DNA of 64,000 nucleotides from Chromera velia. Taxonomy: Eukaryota > Sar > Chromeraceae. The position numbers and the translations under genes are program-made. The notes beneath the pieces are model-generated. The model searched no databases. It worked only from the letters and a program-made list of their open reading frames with translations, and was not told the origin of the DNA. Positions 1 to 11,822 of this stretch are shown here, in pieces. The DNA lies in contig JAHBMJ010002009.1 in NCBI GenBank assembly GCA_018398765.1, forward strand, positions 12,180 through 76,179. The letters are read 5' to 3'. How positions within the stretch are numbered: position 1 is the first letter of the stretch; the number at the start of each line of letters is the position of its first letter.

Positions 1-675
<675 letters not shown>

Positions 676-1692
676 CTAGGGTAATCGACTTAAAATATTA
701 CTAGATGAATTTTAGGGGTTACACATAGGGTATGTTAGTATTTAACGTCACCCCTACACTAAAAACCATTTTTTTAGGACTTATTACATTAAATTACTTC
801 AAATAAAGTCAACATTTCATCAGAATACTCACTGGTTCGCTTGCAATCTGCGATGAAAGTCTTGTCTCCAGATAACATCTAGAAAGGGCTCGTAAACTCG
901 TAATCCGTAATATTATATAGTAAAACGGGGTAAACAGCCCCCCTCCTTGCACCCTCTTTCAAAAAACAAAAGAAAACCGTCATGATGCGATAATGTTATC
1001 ACTGGACTTCAATCTTAACATCCATGACAATATCAGGGTCCTTCATATGGAGTTTTTTGAACGCTTCTTTAACTTTTTGCAGCTCCTCCTTCATGAACAG
1101 ACTTTTTCCTTAGCCTTTTCCTACGACTTTTGCATGGTGCAACCAATAAAAAATAACAGCAAGACCAACAGTATTAAGGCAAATTTTGGGCTGCAATAGA
1201 ACTAGGCTCGCGGCGGCTGTTGTTGCTCTGCGGCGTCCTAAGAGAGACCAAGTAGTCAATTCAACGCCTCTTCCATCATTCTCCCCCCCTCGCTTTGCCC
1301 CTGAATCCCCAGCCTGACTCCCTGATAGGCGCTCAAAAGACTGCAGAAAAAAAGAATTAATAATTTTTATTGTCTTTTGTATGAGCTACAGCGGGAAGCC
1401 TTGTGCTTTCTGGGAGATGGGTGACGGTATGCAAGGAAAAAAAATATTGGTGGTCTTTCAAAAGATGTCGTAATCTCGTAATCCGTAATCAGTTGTAAGA
1501 GACATACTATAAAAGGGGGGTATATGATTATTTTTTCCTGTAATCACACTTAATTTCACCGGATTTAAGCTTTTTAAGATGAATTACGTTCTTTTAACCT
1601 GAAATGTTTATGTAATCTATGTTTTTATTATATGTTTTATATGATTTTACCTATAAAATCTTAATCGTACTTGAAATAGTCGAATACCTTAG
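676..1692. mobile_element. ~1.0 kb non-autonomous TIR element inserted in the copia integrase region
   Basis: The ends are imperfect inverted repeats: CTAGGGTAATCGACT at the left and, read inward from the right, CTAAGGTATTCGACT, with 13 of the first 15 bases matching. It is flanked by a direct duplication CCCTCAGCT (667-675 and 1693-1701; the match extends to 11 bp if TIR bases are counted). The interior is AT-rich and has no convincing gene. It has a repeated CTCGTAATCCGTAAT motif near 895 and 1472. A 9-11 bp duplication is typical of Mutator-like elements, so a MULE-derived MITE is the best guess. The superfamily is inferred from duplication length only. Confidence 0.6.
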
Positions 1693-1701
1693 CCCTCAGC
1701 T
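1693..1701. repeat. Target-site duplication, right copy
   Basis: Identical to 667-675 and directly outside the right inverted end (…CCTTAG). Confidence 0.6.
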
Positions 1702-3770
1702 CTGGGGCTTCGTCAGTCAGGATCTTCTTCGACACCACCCCGTAGAACTCGATCCACTCCATGAGTGAATCAGCCGCGTCCCGACGCCCACGCATGGGGG
1801 AGTCAAAACGTCTGCTGCTGTGAAGGTCAACGAAGAGATTCCCACAGGGAAAACCCGTTCTCTCTGCGGCCTCGTCTTCTGGGAACCAAGTGTCGAGGTA
1901 GACCTCATCCCCGAATTTCTTCACGCCCCACCGCTGACTCTTTTCACCCGTCGCCGCCTGTAGCAACTTCTGAACTGCCTGCTTCTGCTGGCAAGTGTGG
2001 CACGTCCGGCAGATCTCCTCTGCCATCGACTGAGGCACGTGATACCCTGCACTCTCGAGGGTGAGTTGAAATCCTTCCGCTCCAGAGTGAATCCCGAGAC
2101 GCTCATGGTAGACACGTGCCTCCTCGATGTTCTCCACCCGTTGCACCACCCGCGGTGCACTCAGAGCTTGCTGCCTATCTTTCCCACCTATAAACCGGTC
2201 TGCGGCGTTCAGAGGGAGATGGAAAGACAGAATACGAGAACAGCATACCCCATCAGGGGCATCAATGACAACACGACGCAACACTCCCCGCACATCGAAA
2301 ATTTCGAACCATGACGGGGTCTCACCTGATCTGTCGAGCATGATTCGACCGTCCCATGTCATCAGATGCGGGACATTGTCGTCTGTGAAGTTGACGAGTG
2401 TCAGGAAGTGCCCACCCGATGCGTTCTGCATAGCAATGGACCCCCGCCCATTCAGTAACACATTGATCATCACGCGCTTGCCCGTCTCGACGCCAGTGCC
2501 ATCGCGCTTTGCGACCCCGATCTGAGCACTGTACGTCCACTCCCGGACGTAAACTCCTGCTTTCCTGGCTGCTGCCTAGGCTGCTGCTCTGTTCACCAGC
2601 GGACGGTCTGTCCCAGTGTCGACCATCGCTCTGCTAACATCATGCCTGCAGTTGGAGCACTGCATGGCGACTGTGCAGGCATCGCCTACGAATGGGAACT
2701 CTGAGAATTCTTCATCGACGATGGATTCTGCCAGGTAGTTGGCACGCTGGTTATTCTTTCCCCCATTCCTGCCCGTCTCCTTGCTCTCACCTGCGCCCTT
2801 ACCTCCGGCTTTACGGTCTCTTTTGCATTTCTCACATCGGCACGTTGCTTTCTAATGACCTTTGTTTCCACAACAATCGCATGGCTTTTCATGCGATTTG
2901 CACGTGTCAGGATTGCATCCTGTGATTCCATACCGCCAGCACTTCCTACCTCCTTCGGATGACTGCCGCTGGGAGTGTTTGGGGTTCCTTCTACTGTTGC
3001 TGGAAGCAGACTTGGTTCTCCTGACCTAGTCTCTTCTGGGGTTTCCTCCACCACCCACGAATGCAGCAATTTCTTCCTTAATCACTGCGCGCACATCTTT
3101 TGGGGCGGCTCTCTGGGGGAAGTTTATCTTTGGCGCAGCCTCATCACCTTTGGTTGTCTTGCACATCTCCGTCAGCTTCTGAATGATGATATCAGGATCT
3201 TTCTGTTGTGCAGAGGTCAGTGAAACGGTCCATACATCCTGTACCTTTTCGGATACTGAGTCCATCAGTGCCTCTGTCATCTTCTTCTTTGGGACTTCCC
3301 CGTTCAAGGCTTCATGCCTTATAAAGAGGTTCCTGTAGTCATTGATGATCTCAATCCCGCGACCCCTCCTCTTTATGGCAAATGTTTCCCATTCTTTTTC
3401 GACATCCTCCTTCTGTTTTTCATCATCCTCCTCTCCCGAGTTCTTCAGTGCCTCTTCGAGCGCCTTTCGGTAGGCGTCGAATTTGCACTTTCTGTTTGCG
3501 TCATCATATTCGCCCTTCTTCCGCTTCTGGAAGACAGTGTTGATCACCACTCCAACTCTGGGATGACCTTGTATTGACCAATATGTCTGGTCACAGATTC
3601 ACCTATCAAGTTTATCGCCATCTATATCGACTTTCCCGTCGAGGATGGACAAACGCCTGTCTGCCCAGGCGACAAAGGTGTTGACTTCATTGACACCGAG
3701 TTCTTGGGTTCTCTTATCGACGAGAAGGGGGAAGACGAGCTTGCCTTCTGTCGCACTCATCTTGTCTGTG

Positions 3771-4778
3771 AGTATCGCTGCTCTCGCTGGTGTCTACTAG
3801 TAATGGCTCAGGGTAGCGTGGACCTGAGGAGGCTAGGAGATGATATTATGAGGACGCACACTCACTATGTACATGACATTGTAGAAGTCTGTTCATACAG
3901 GTCGTGTTCAGGGAAGACATCACTTCACATACTGTCAGATGCAGTCAGCCTAGTGTCTGACCAACAGACAGACGTGCACGTACATATATGCATGTAATAG
4001 TGACTGTGATACTAGTCACTCTGTCCATCTTTCCATCCATCTAGTATTGGCTGTCATGCAAGCTACTACTAATTTTTTTTTTCTTTCTTTTTTTATTTAG
4101 CTAGTACAGGGTCTAGCTTCGATTACTTAAGCTTTACCAGAAAAAAATGAGGAAAAAATTAGCCTTAATTAAGTCATAAAAAAAAATTTTCGCCTGCAGC
4201 ACAACCCCCACACTGGCAGCGACACTACAGTTTTAAACACTTGTTTTAACGTTTTAAATACTTAGGAATTAAATTGGGATTTTCTTTTAAAAAAAAGCAT
4301 TATACTCGCACTCGTACCTGTGCTACTAGCTAGCACCTGTGTTAGAAACCTGAAAATCGTATACCGTCCCCATAAGAGTTACGATGGGGGTCTATGGGAA
4401 AATTACGGATTACAACTTTTTTCGTTACGGTTTTTCCGTAACTTGGCGCCTTCGGCGCCAATTTTTTTTTACAGAAAAAACGTAATTCGGGCGTTATGGG
4501 GCCAACATAGGGCCCCGGCATAGAAATCTCGCACCGTGACTGTTCTTTATGCAGTCAGCATCTTGTATATGTGCAATTCAATCATTCAATCTGACGATTC
4601 ATATGCATACATGCTTGTAGAATAATTTATGCTGGGAAACAAAAAATTGAAAAGGGTCTCGTTGACCTTAGTTTCAAGCAAGCTACCAGTTCCAGTCTTT
4701 TTTTTGTTTAAAATCAAGTTTTGATTAGGCTAATTAGGGGAATCAACAGAATTTTTAACTAAGTAGATACTTATTTTG
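3771..4778. other. AT-rich spacer, no gene seen
   Basis: I see no exon-like stretch on either strand. The only structured part is the double hairpin at 4424-4461. The left portion could contain an LTR or leader of the neighbouring copia fossil, but I could not pair it with a second copy. Confidence 0.5.
4424..4461. repeat. Two back-to-back perfect hairpins (possible MITE core)
   Basis: GTTACGG-TTTTT-CCGTAAC (4424-4442) is followed directly by TTGGCGCC-TTC-GGCGCCAA (4443-4461) and then a run of nine T. Similar wording occurs at 27048-27128: CGTTACTGTTTTTCCATAA, then a GC hairpin GGCGGCC-TGAC-GGCCGCC. This suggests a small dispersed foldback family. No coding potential. Confidence 0.55.
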
Positions 4779-5072
4779 TAAGCAGAATACGGGGCTTAGA
4801 ACTCTCAACGCTAATGATGTGCATTCAGAGTTCATAGGCTATAAGAGTTTGACCTAGAGAGGTTCATACATTGTTCCTTTGATCAAGCCAGTCCAACGAT
4901 CGTTAGCGATCGTTAGCTAATTCGAATGTATACAGATCGATGTCACTTTACTCAGTCCTGTACCAAGCCACACTTATTGAAGTCTGCGCGCGCATCGCCA
5001 CGGCGCCGCCGGCCTCGTGGCTCCGCCACTCCGCAGGCCCGTCGCGTATTCGCCGCTCGTAGCCGGCCTACA
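4779..5072. repeat. Tandem duplication, copy 1 (~294 bp)
   Basis: Starts TAAGCAGAATACGGGGCTTAG and ends at CGTAGCCGGCCTA. It is repeated nearly base for base at 5093-5362. It contains the direct double CGATCGTTAG near 4897-4920 and a CpG-rich patch near 4985-5065 within otherwise AT-rich DNA. No credible gene is seen in it. Confidence 0.8.
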
Positions 5073-5092
5073 CCTGCTCTGCTACCAGATTA

Positions 5093-5362
5093 TAAGCAGA
5101 ATATGGGGCTTAGAACTCTCAACGCTAATGATGTGCATTCAGAGTTCATAGGCTATAAGAGTTTGACCTAGAGAGGTTCGTACATTATTTCTTCGATCAA
5201 GCCAGTCCAACGATCGTTAGCGATCGTTAGCTAATTCGAATGTATGCAGATCGATGTCACTTTATTCAGTCCTGTGCCAAGCCACACTTATTGAAGTCCA
5301 CGCGCGCATCGCCGCGGCACCGCCGGCCTCGTCACGTACTCGCCGCTCGTAGCCGGCCTACA
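5093..5362. repeat. Tandem duplication, copy 2 (~270 bp)
   Basis: Second copy of 4779-5072. It lacks about 24 bp of the CpG-rich patch and carries a few substitutions. The close similarity indicates a local duplication. Function unknown. Confidence 0.8.
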
Positions 5363-5981
5363 TATTTTAATCATGTCAATTTACTCACCTAGCTACCAAA
5401 GTGTTTTCAAACGAATACCTTGGAGTAGCACCAAGTTCAAGTAGTTAGGGTGATGATACTGGTAGGAGTGAAACAATAAAGTGGGAAATCGATGACACTC
5501 GAGAGATCTTTCCAATGTTTAAGCTTACTTTCAGCCAATTAGCCATATGCAGGCAGCAACAGTTAACCGACTCTGTTTCTAAGAGTAGTCCATCTGTTCA
5601 ACTAACTAACTTGAGCCGTGCGTAATCTAATAAAGACAAAGGGATAAATGGATACCCGTTTCTCAATTTTGGGTGATCACTAAATTTGAACAGGCAGCTA
5701 CCAGAAAAAAATCAGTACAAAATATAGAAGAGTGATGCAGCGTATTCTTTCTCTAGCTTACAAATTTGGTCGTTTTTTTCCGAATAAACTACTAAATATA
5801 ATACAAATTCATCTCCTCCTCCCATTTTTTCTGAATTTGCTCTTGATTTTATTCAACTGACTTGTTTCTACTTAGTTGAAAATTCTGTCAATTAAACTTT
5901 CCCTTTTCTAAAAAACGACCCCAATTTACTCAAGAAAAATGAGTAATAACCGAAGCAGAACTATTACAGCCAATAATTTAA
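5363..5981. other. AT-rich repeat remnants outside the palindromic element
   Basis: No gene is seen. Short segments recur elsewhere. AAAATATAGAAGAGTGATGCAGCG near 5718 matches about 24789. ATGAGTAATAACCGAAGCAGAACTATTACAGCC near 5939 matches about 20278. AATTTGGTCGTTTTT near 5763 appears inverted near 21172. The stretch is therefore a mosaic of the same repeat family that fills 20-26 kb. Confidence 0.55.
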
Positions 5982-8836
5982 AAAAGTGAAAGAAGACGAT
6001 GCAAATTTTATATTATCTTTTAAAAGAAAGTGATACATCCATCTTCCTATGGGTATAACTTATGGCATGATGATGATGATGATAAACAGGTTCAGTCCAA
6101 GTAAAGCAAACTTTATAAGCCATGACTTTTAAGCAACCCGACAACGCATGTAAAGGAGGGGGATTCATGGTTAGGTAATTACCTGATTTCCCTAGGTAAC
6201 TACCCATGGAAATCAGATGATTACATGTTTGTCTTTCAGTATAGCTAGGTAATTACCTGATTTTTCCTGGTAGTTACTTGCTCGGGTTATGTGATTACCT
6301 GTTGTCATGTGGTATGACTGGGTAATTACCTGATTTCCTGAGGTAACTACACATTGAAAGTGGGTGATTACCTGTTTATCCTTCAGTATGGCTGGATAGT
6401 AACCTAATTTCCCCAGGTGACTATCTATTAAAATTGGGTAATTACTTATTTATCCTTTAGCATGCCTTGGTAATTACCTGATTTTTCCTGTTAGCTGCCT
6501 GTTTAGATTAAGTGATTATCTCGTGGTTATATGATATGACTGGGTAATCACCTGATTTTTCTAGCTAGGTGCCTATTTGAATTGGGTGATTACCTATTAA
6601 TCTCATGATATATGACTGGGCAATAAGTTAAAATTCCAGGTGACTACTCATTAAAATTGGGTGATTACTTGTTTGTCTTTCAGCATGGCTAGGTAATTAC
6701 CTGATTTTTTCTAGTAGCTGCCTGTTTGGATCTAGCGATTACTTGCTGGTAGTATGGTATGACTGGGTTATTATCTGATTTTCCCAGGTAACTACCCATG
6801 AGAATTACTTGTATGTCTTTCAGCATGATTGCTAGGTAATTACCTGGTTTTTTGTGGTAGCTACCTGCTTGGGTTGAGTGATTATCTGTTGGTCGTATGG
6901 TATGACTGGGTAATTACCTGATTTTCTGAGGTAACCACACATTGAAATTGGGTGATTACCTGTTTGTTCCTGATTTTCCTAGGTAGCTATCCATTGAAAT
7001 TGGTTGATTACTTCTTTATCCTTTAGCATGGCTAGGTAATTACCTGATTTTTCTTGTTAGCTGCCTGTTTAGATTAAGTGATTATCTCGTGGTTATATGA
7101 TATGACTAGGTAATTACCTGATTTTTCTAGCTAGCTGCCTGTTTGAATTGGGTGATTACCTATTAATCTCATGATATATGACTGGGCAATAACCTAAAAT
7201 TCCAGGTGACTACTCATTAAAATTGGGTAATTACTTGTTTATCCTTCAGCATGGCTAGGTAATTACCTGATTTTTTCTAGAGCTGCCTGTTTGGATTTAG
7301 TGATTACTTGTTAGTAGTATAGTATGACTCGGTTATTACCTGATTCCCCAGGTAACTACCCATAAAAAGTAGATGATTACTTGTTTATCTTTCAGTATGC
7401 CTAAGTAATTACCTAGTTTTTCTTGGTAGCTACCTGCTTGGGTTGAGTGATGACCTGTTCATTGTATGATGTGACTGGGAAATTACCTGATTTCCTCAGG
7501 TAATAACACATTGAAATTGGGTGATTACCTGTTTGTCTTTCCGTATAGCTGGATAGTAACCTGATTTTCCCAAGTGACTATCTATTAAAATTTTGTGATT
7601 ACTTGTTTATCCTTCAGCATGGCTTGGTAATTACCTGATTTTTCTAGCTAGCTGCCTGTTTGAATTAGGTGATTACCTGTTGGTCATATGGTATGACTGG
7701 GTAATTACCTGATTTTTTCAGGTAGTCGCCTATTCAAATTGGGTGATTGCCTGTTAATCTTATGGTATGGCTGGGTAATAACCTGATTTTTCCAGGTAAC
7801 TGCTCATTGAAATTAGGTGATTACCTGTTTGTCCTTCAGTATAGCTAGGTAATTACCTGATTTTTCCTGGTAGCTGCCTGTTAGACGTCTGATGGAAATA
7901 GAGGAGATGTGGAGGGGATAGGATTTAGCAAGGGGGTTGAAGATGCATCTATCTTTTTGCCAGTATGAGTAAAAATATAATAAATTCTTGAAAATCAAAA
8001 ATCTTATTTGAGAAAAGTTTTGATAGTTGGTTGAGTAAATTGGGGTCGTTTTTTAGAAAAGTGAAAGAAGAGGATGTGATGTTCCCTCCAAAGTGAAACC
8101 ACAGTAACACTACTTCCTATTACATCTTTTCTACTAGGTTATTCCCTCTAATTTAGGCTCTAAAGTACACTGCATCTTTCTTAGTCGGTTCTTCCCTTCA
8201 AAATAAAACCATGGTAACACTATTTTAGTGGGTTTCCTCCAAGTGGGTGGCCCTGTAATTATGGCTCTGAAATATGTAAGAATCGGTGCACGACCATGCC
8301 ACGTGGATATGAGTAAAAATGCGGCAAATTCTTGAAAAACAAAAATGTTATTTAAAAAAAGTTTTGACAGTTGGTTGAGTAAATTAGGGTTGTTTTTCAG
8401 AAAAGTGAAAGGAGAGGATGTCATGTTCCTTCCAAAGTGAAACCATGGTAGCACTACTTCCCACTGCATCTTTCTTAGTAGGTTGTTCCCTCTAAAATGA
8501 AACCACGGTAACACTACTTCAAACTGCATCTTTAATGGGTTTTTTCCAAGTGGGTGGCCCTAGTTGTGGCTCTGAAGTGTGCAAGAATTGCGCAACCATG
8601 CTACGTGGGTATGAGTAAAAATACGGTAAATTCTTGAAAACAAAAAATCTGATTTGAAGAAAGTTTTGACAGTTAGTTGAGTAAATTGGAGTCGTTTTTC
8701 AGAAAAGTGAAAAAAAAAGGATGTGATGTTCCCTCCAAAGTGAATCCATGGTAACAGCTCGATTTCTGTAGGTATACTTCTGTAGTCGTCCATCATTGCC
8801 GCCTAGCATTGCCGCCCCCCGCCCCGGGGCGCTTTC
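5982..8836 (+). repeat. Left inverted arm
   Basis: The outer part begins near AAAAAAGTGAAAGAAGACGATG. The middle (about 6160-7890) is a degenerate array with GGTAATTACC palindromes. The inner part (7960-8790) has three direct repeats of about 300-340 bp, each ending in a ~100 bp module GAGTAAAA…CAGAAAAGTGAAA. The inner end is the GC-rich GCCGCCCCCCGCCCCGGGGCGC near 8810-8835. Open frames here with repeated VVLPWFHFGGN-like wording are by-products of the repeats. Confidence 0.8.
6160..7890. repeat. GGTAATTACC palindrome array, left arm
   Basis: A degenerate composite unit of roughly 70-80 bp alternates 'GGGTGATTACCTGTTTGTCC' with 'GGTAATTACCTGATTTTTCC' followed by 'TGGTAGCTGCCTGTTTG'. About two dozen units are seen. 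The central decamer GGTAATTACC is a perfect palindrome and is the best-kept part, as expected of repeated protein-binding sites. This function is inferred. Confidence 0.7.
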
Positions 8837-8981
8837 CTACAAGACCCAGCAAACATTTGACATAGCGGCGCTAGCCCCTTGAGGGCCAATTATAATTAAC
8901 TAGAAAATTAATGTATCAAATACCCGCCCTGCTAGCTCTGGCGACAGATAGACATAGCGGGAAGGCCCTAGGGCGGAACAT

Positions 8982-8986
<5 letters not shown>

Positions 8987-9019
<33 letters not shown>

Positions 9020-9020
9020 T
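8987..9020. repeat. (AATC)n microsatellite
   Basis: About eight tandem AATC units at the left side of the core of the palindromic element. Confidence 0.9.
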
Positions 9021-9320
9021 ACCTGTTTAGTGTTTAATATCATCTTTTTTTCTAAATATATAGGTTTATCCTTGAGTTCTATGTATTCTATTGCTAGCTA
9101 GAGCTTAGTTAGATATACAGAGGCACTTCTGTAGTCGCACAGGGCAGCTTGGAGGTTAATCTGGTTAAACTCATCATTATTAGCATATCCGCCGAGGTTA
9201 TGCTAGAGGTTAGGCTAGAGGGTTAAACTCATCATCATCATATATTTTTTCCATACTTGGTACTAAGATGATTGTTTATAGACTGTTTGCAATGAAGTAA
9301 ACTTTTTGAAATAGAGAGTT

Positions 9321-11453
9321 TTAGTGTGCAGCACATGCGAGTGCATGAAGCATATCTATGTTAAACTGCCGGTGGTCGATCATTTCAAGAAGAGCGATGC
9401 CCCTTTTCAACTTGACATCTCCTGTTGGAAGGGCAGATACAGCAAGACCAACTAGAGGCAGCTCGCCTTTGGGCAGGAGCTCGTCTGGTAAGTCTGCGAA
9501 CGAGATGAAGTGACACGTCCCTACCTGCAGTAGTCATACATTCAAGCTGATATGAAGAATGCGACGACTTTTTTGTTTGTGTAACAATTTGAAGACATTC
9601 CAAAGAAGATCTGGGAGGTCACAGAAAAATGGAGAAGACGCACCTTGAACACTTTCTCCGCAAGGTTGGGATAACATTGTTTGAGCTCCTTCTGGTCGAC
9701 GCGCACGGACCATTCGTCCGGCTTGAAGCCGAGCGAAACGACGTGGTAGAGATCATCCACATCATCCTGATCGAACTTGGTCTTCACCGACATGAAACAC
9801 ACAATGCTGGAATTGGCAACGAACACCATGTCGACCTCCTTAACACCATTAGGATTCTTCTCCCGCTTCCACGACCCGTGGGCAACCTCCAAGTGGTACG
9901 GATGCTTCTCATGAAAAAAACCATGATTCAGAATGCTGGAAGCTTCCGCAGCAGCCAGTCGACCCGCTGCTACTTCGTGTTACTGAGCGACATTCGCTGC
10001 CATCCTGTTTGAATACTGGAATTTCGATTGAAAAAGAGCTGCACACATGACAAGCTTGAACAGGTTACAGATTGCATGCGCCGCATGTGACACAAGATGG
10101 GACCGGGATTGCTTTGCCTCTTCGAATACTGTACTTTCGAGCGAAAAAGAGCTGCACACAAGGCCAGTTACAGATTGCATGCCCCGCATGTGACACAAGA
10201 TGTGACCGGGATTGCTTTGCCTCTTCTAATACTGTACTTTCGAGCGAAAAAGAGCTGCACACAAGGCCAGTTACAGATTGCATGCCCCGCATGTGACACA
10301 AGATGGGACCATCAATATACGGAATTGCTTTGGACGGCAACTTCCTGACTTGGTTTTGCGCGGTAGTTCCACCTTGTGGGATCCCGGAGCTCCTCCTCCG
10401 TGGAAGCTTCTAATTCGTCGAAGTGGTCGACATCTACAGCAGGGTCATTTTCTGGTACCAGATAGACGTACATCCGCTCCAGCTTCTTGACCAACTCCTC
10501 TTGGCTCTCCAGAGACCAAACAAGAATACTTCCGTCCTCCTCGTTGAGTACCTTTATCTTCTTCTTATTCCTTTTCTTCTCTGAATCTGCACGCGGTCGA
10601 TAGAGGCAGAAAAGAGTAGCAGACGAATCACGGTCACAAGTGCCTCGAATGACATCGTACAGAAACAGATCGACGAAACACAAGATGCAGTGTGCAGACG
10701 AAATTTGAGATCACAGTGGCCACTTGAAACGATGGGGCTAATGGGGTCGAGATGGAACACATCAGACAGCTAAGGAAGCACGAGACAACGGCAAGAGACG
10801 GACTAAGACTAGGAGGGAACGGGGAAAGCAGCACAAAAGATATCAATCACATCACACGGCAGCACTTGTGATGTAAAGGCCAGCGAAGCAGCTGAAGAAG
10901 CGGATAGGCACGTCCCGATGAGAGACCGCAGACTGCCAGAAACATCACACGGAGGGTGGCAGTGGCCAACGGCATGTGAGGTACAGAGGAAGCAGAGCAC
11001 AAGAACAAAGGGAAGGTGAACTATGAGGGATTCAGCCAGCTCCACGAGCTTGAAAAGAAATAGACAGGTGGATCACAAGGCAACCAACAGAAGTGGTAAG
11101 GTAAAGAAGGCAAATGAGGTACACGACGGGAGGAGGCAACAGACCAGACCTTGCTGCTGCTGGAGAAGCAGGTTCTTTTGCTTCTGCAGCTCCGTCAGCT
11201 GGTTGTTCAGCGAAGTCAGCTGGTTCTCCAAAAAGGTCTCGGACTTCCCACCGTACCCACCAGGATCACCGTCAGCCAAACCGAGGGCGGCCTTCACTTG
11301 CGCAATCTCCCTCCTCACATCTGCAATCTGCCCCTTCAGGTCGGCTTCTCCCCCGTCTCCAGTCCCATCAACACCCCGTCTCTGCGAGTAGCGTCCGAAA
11401 CGCCACAGCTTTACGGGGCAAAAACTTCGAGAGCTGCGCAGCATTTGATCCAA
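9321..11453 (-). CDS. Cargo gene of the palindromic element: coiled-coil protein with PD-(D/E)XK-like segment (multi-exon)
   Basis: Four exons are proposed. Exon A is 11453-11150: a coiled coil with an ADLKGQIADVRREIAQVK-like stretch, a GGYGGKSETFLENQL motif and a Q-run. Exon B is 10586 to about 10355 (a charged SQEELVKKLERMYVYLVPEND region). Exon C is about 9970-9644. Exon D is 9524-9321 and ends at TAA. The A/B junction (phase 1) and C/D junction (phase 0) are in frame; the B/C junction is unresolved because a tandem repeat fills that intron. Exon C contains KEVDMVFV…IVCFMSVKTKF, the spacing of the E-V-D … x-V-K core of PD-(D/E)XK nuclease-like families, with Ser at the usual acidic position before V-K. 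Exon D is a conserved-looking GTCHFISFADLPDELLPKGELPLVGL region. The start is uncertain: a hydrophobic leader-like frame (MNLLSFWLLLVLF) lies upstream near 11547. The nuclease fold is an inference; no function is claimed. Confidence 0.55.
10010..10310. repeat. 103 bp tandem repeat inside the cargo gene
   Basis: Full units start at 10070 and 10173 and a partial third at 10276, with a degenerate partial unit before 10070. Exact 103 bp spacing is seen at GATTGCATG. On the minus strand each unit contains a strong acceptor-like TTGTGTGCAG followed by an open stretch, so it duplicates an intron-exon edge. The unit is not a multiple of three, so the copies cannot all be read in one frame. Confidence 0.8.
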
Positions 11454-11822
11454 TTGCCGAAGGAGTCGGGAGACTCAGACGCAGGAAGTGAAACCCCGCG
11501 ACTTCAGAAAAGAGAACCAACAACAGCCAAAAAGACAGTAGATTCATCCTTTTCCAGTCAAACCTCCATGGAGGTGAAGAAAACGTAAGCTCTGAGAAAT
11601 GCTGAGTGACTGCGGCATCTGTTCACGAGAGCCTGCCACGTGGGTGAATGACGTTCAAAGAGACATAACTCTTGTTGGCACACTCGAGCCACTTATCAGT
11701 AAACCTCATACGCACGCGGTAATAATACTTGGTCGGGGATCACCGGGGGATGGTCGGGGGCGGCAATGCCAGGCGGCGGTGAGGGGAGTGCGACTATACA
11801 GAAGTCGAGGGTAATACTTGGC

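Noticed and set aside
8134-8529. 131-codon minus-strand frame with repeated PWFHFGGN wording (and its mirror at 12131-12328)
   Set aside because: It is produced by direct repeats within the inverted arms. There is no start context or conservation beyond the DNA repeat itself.
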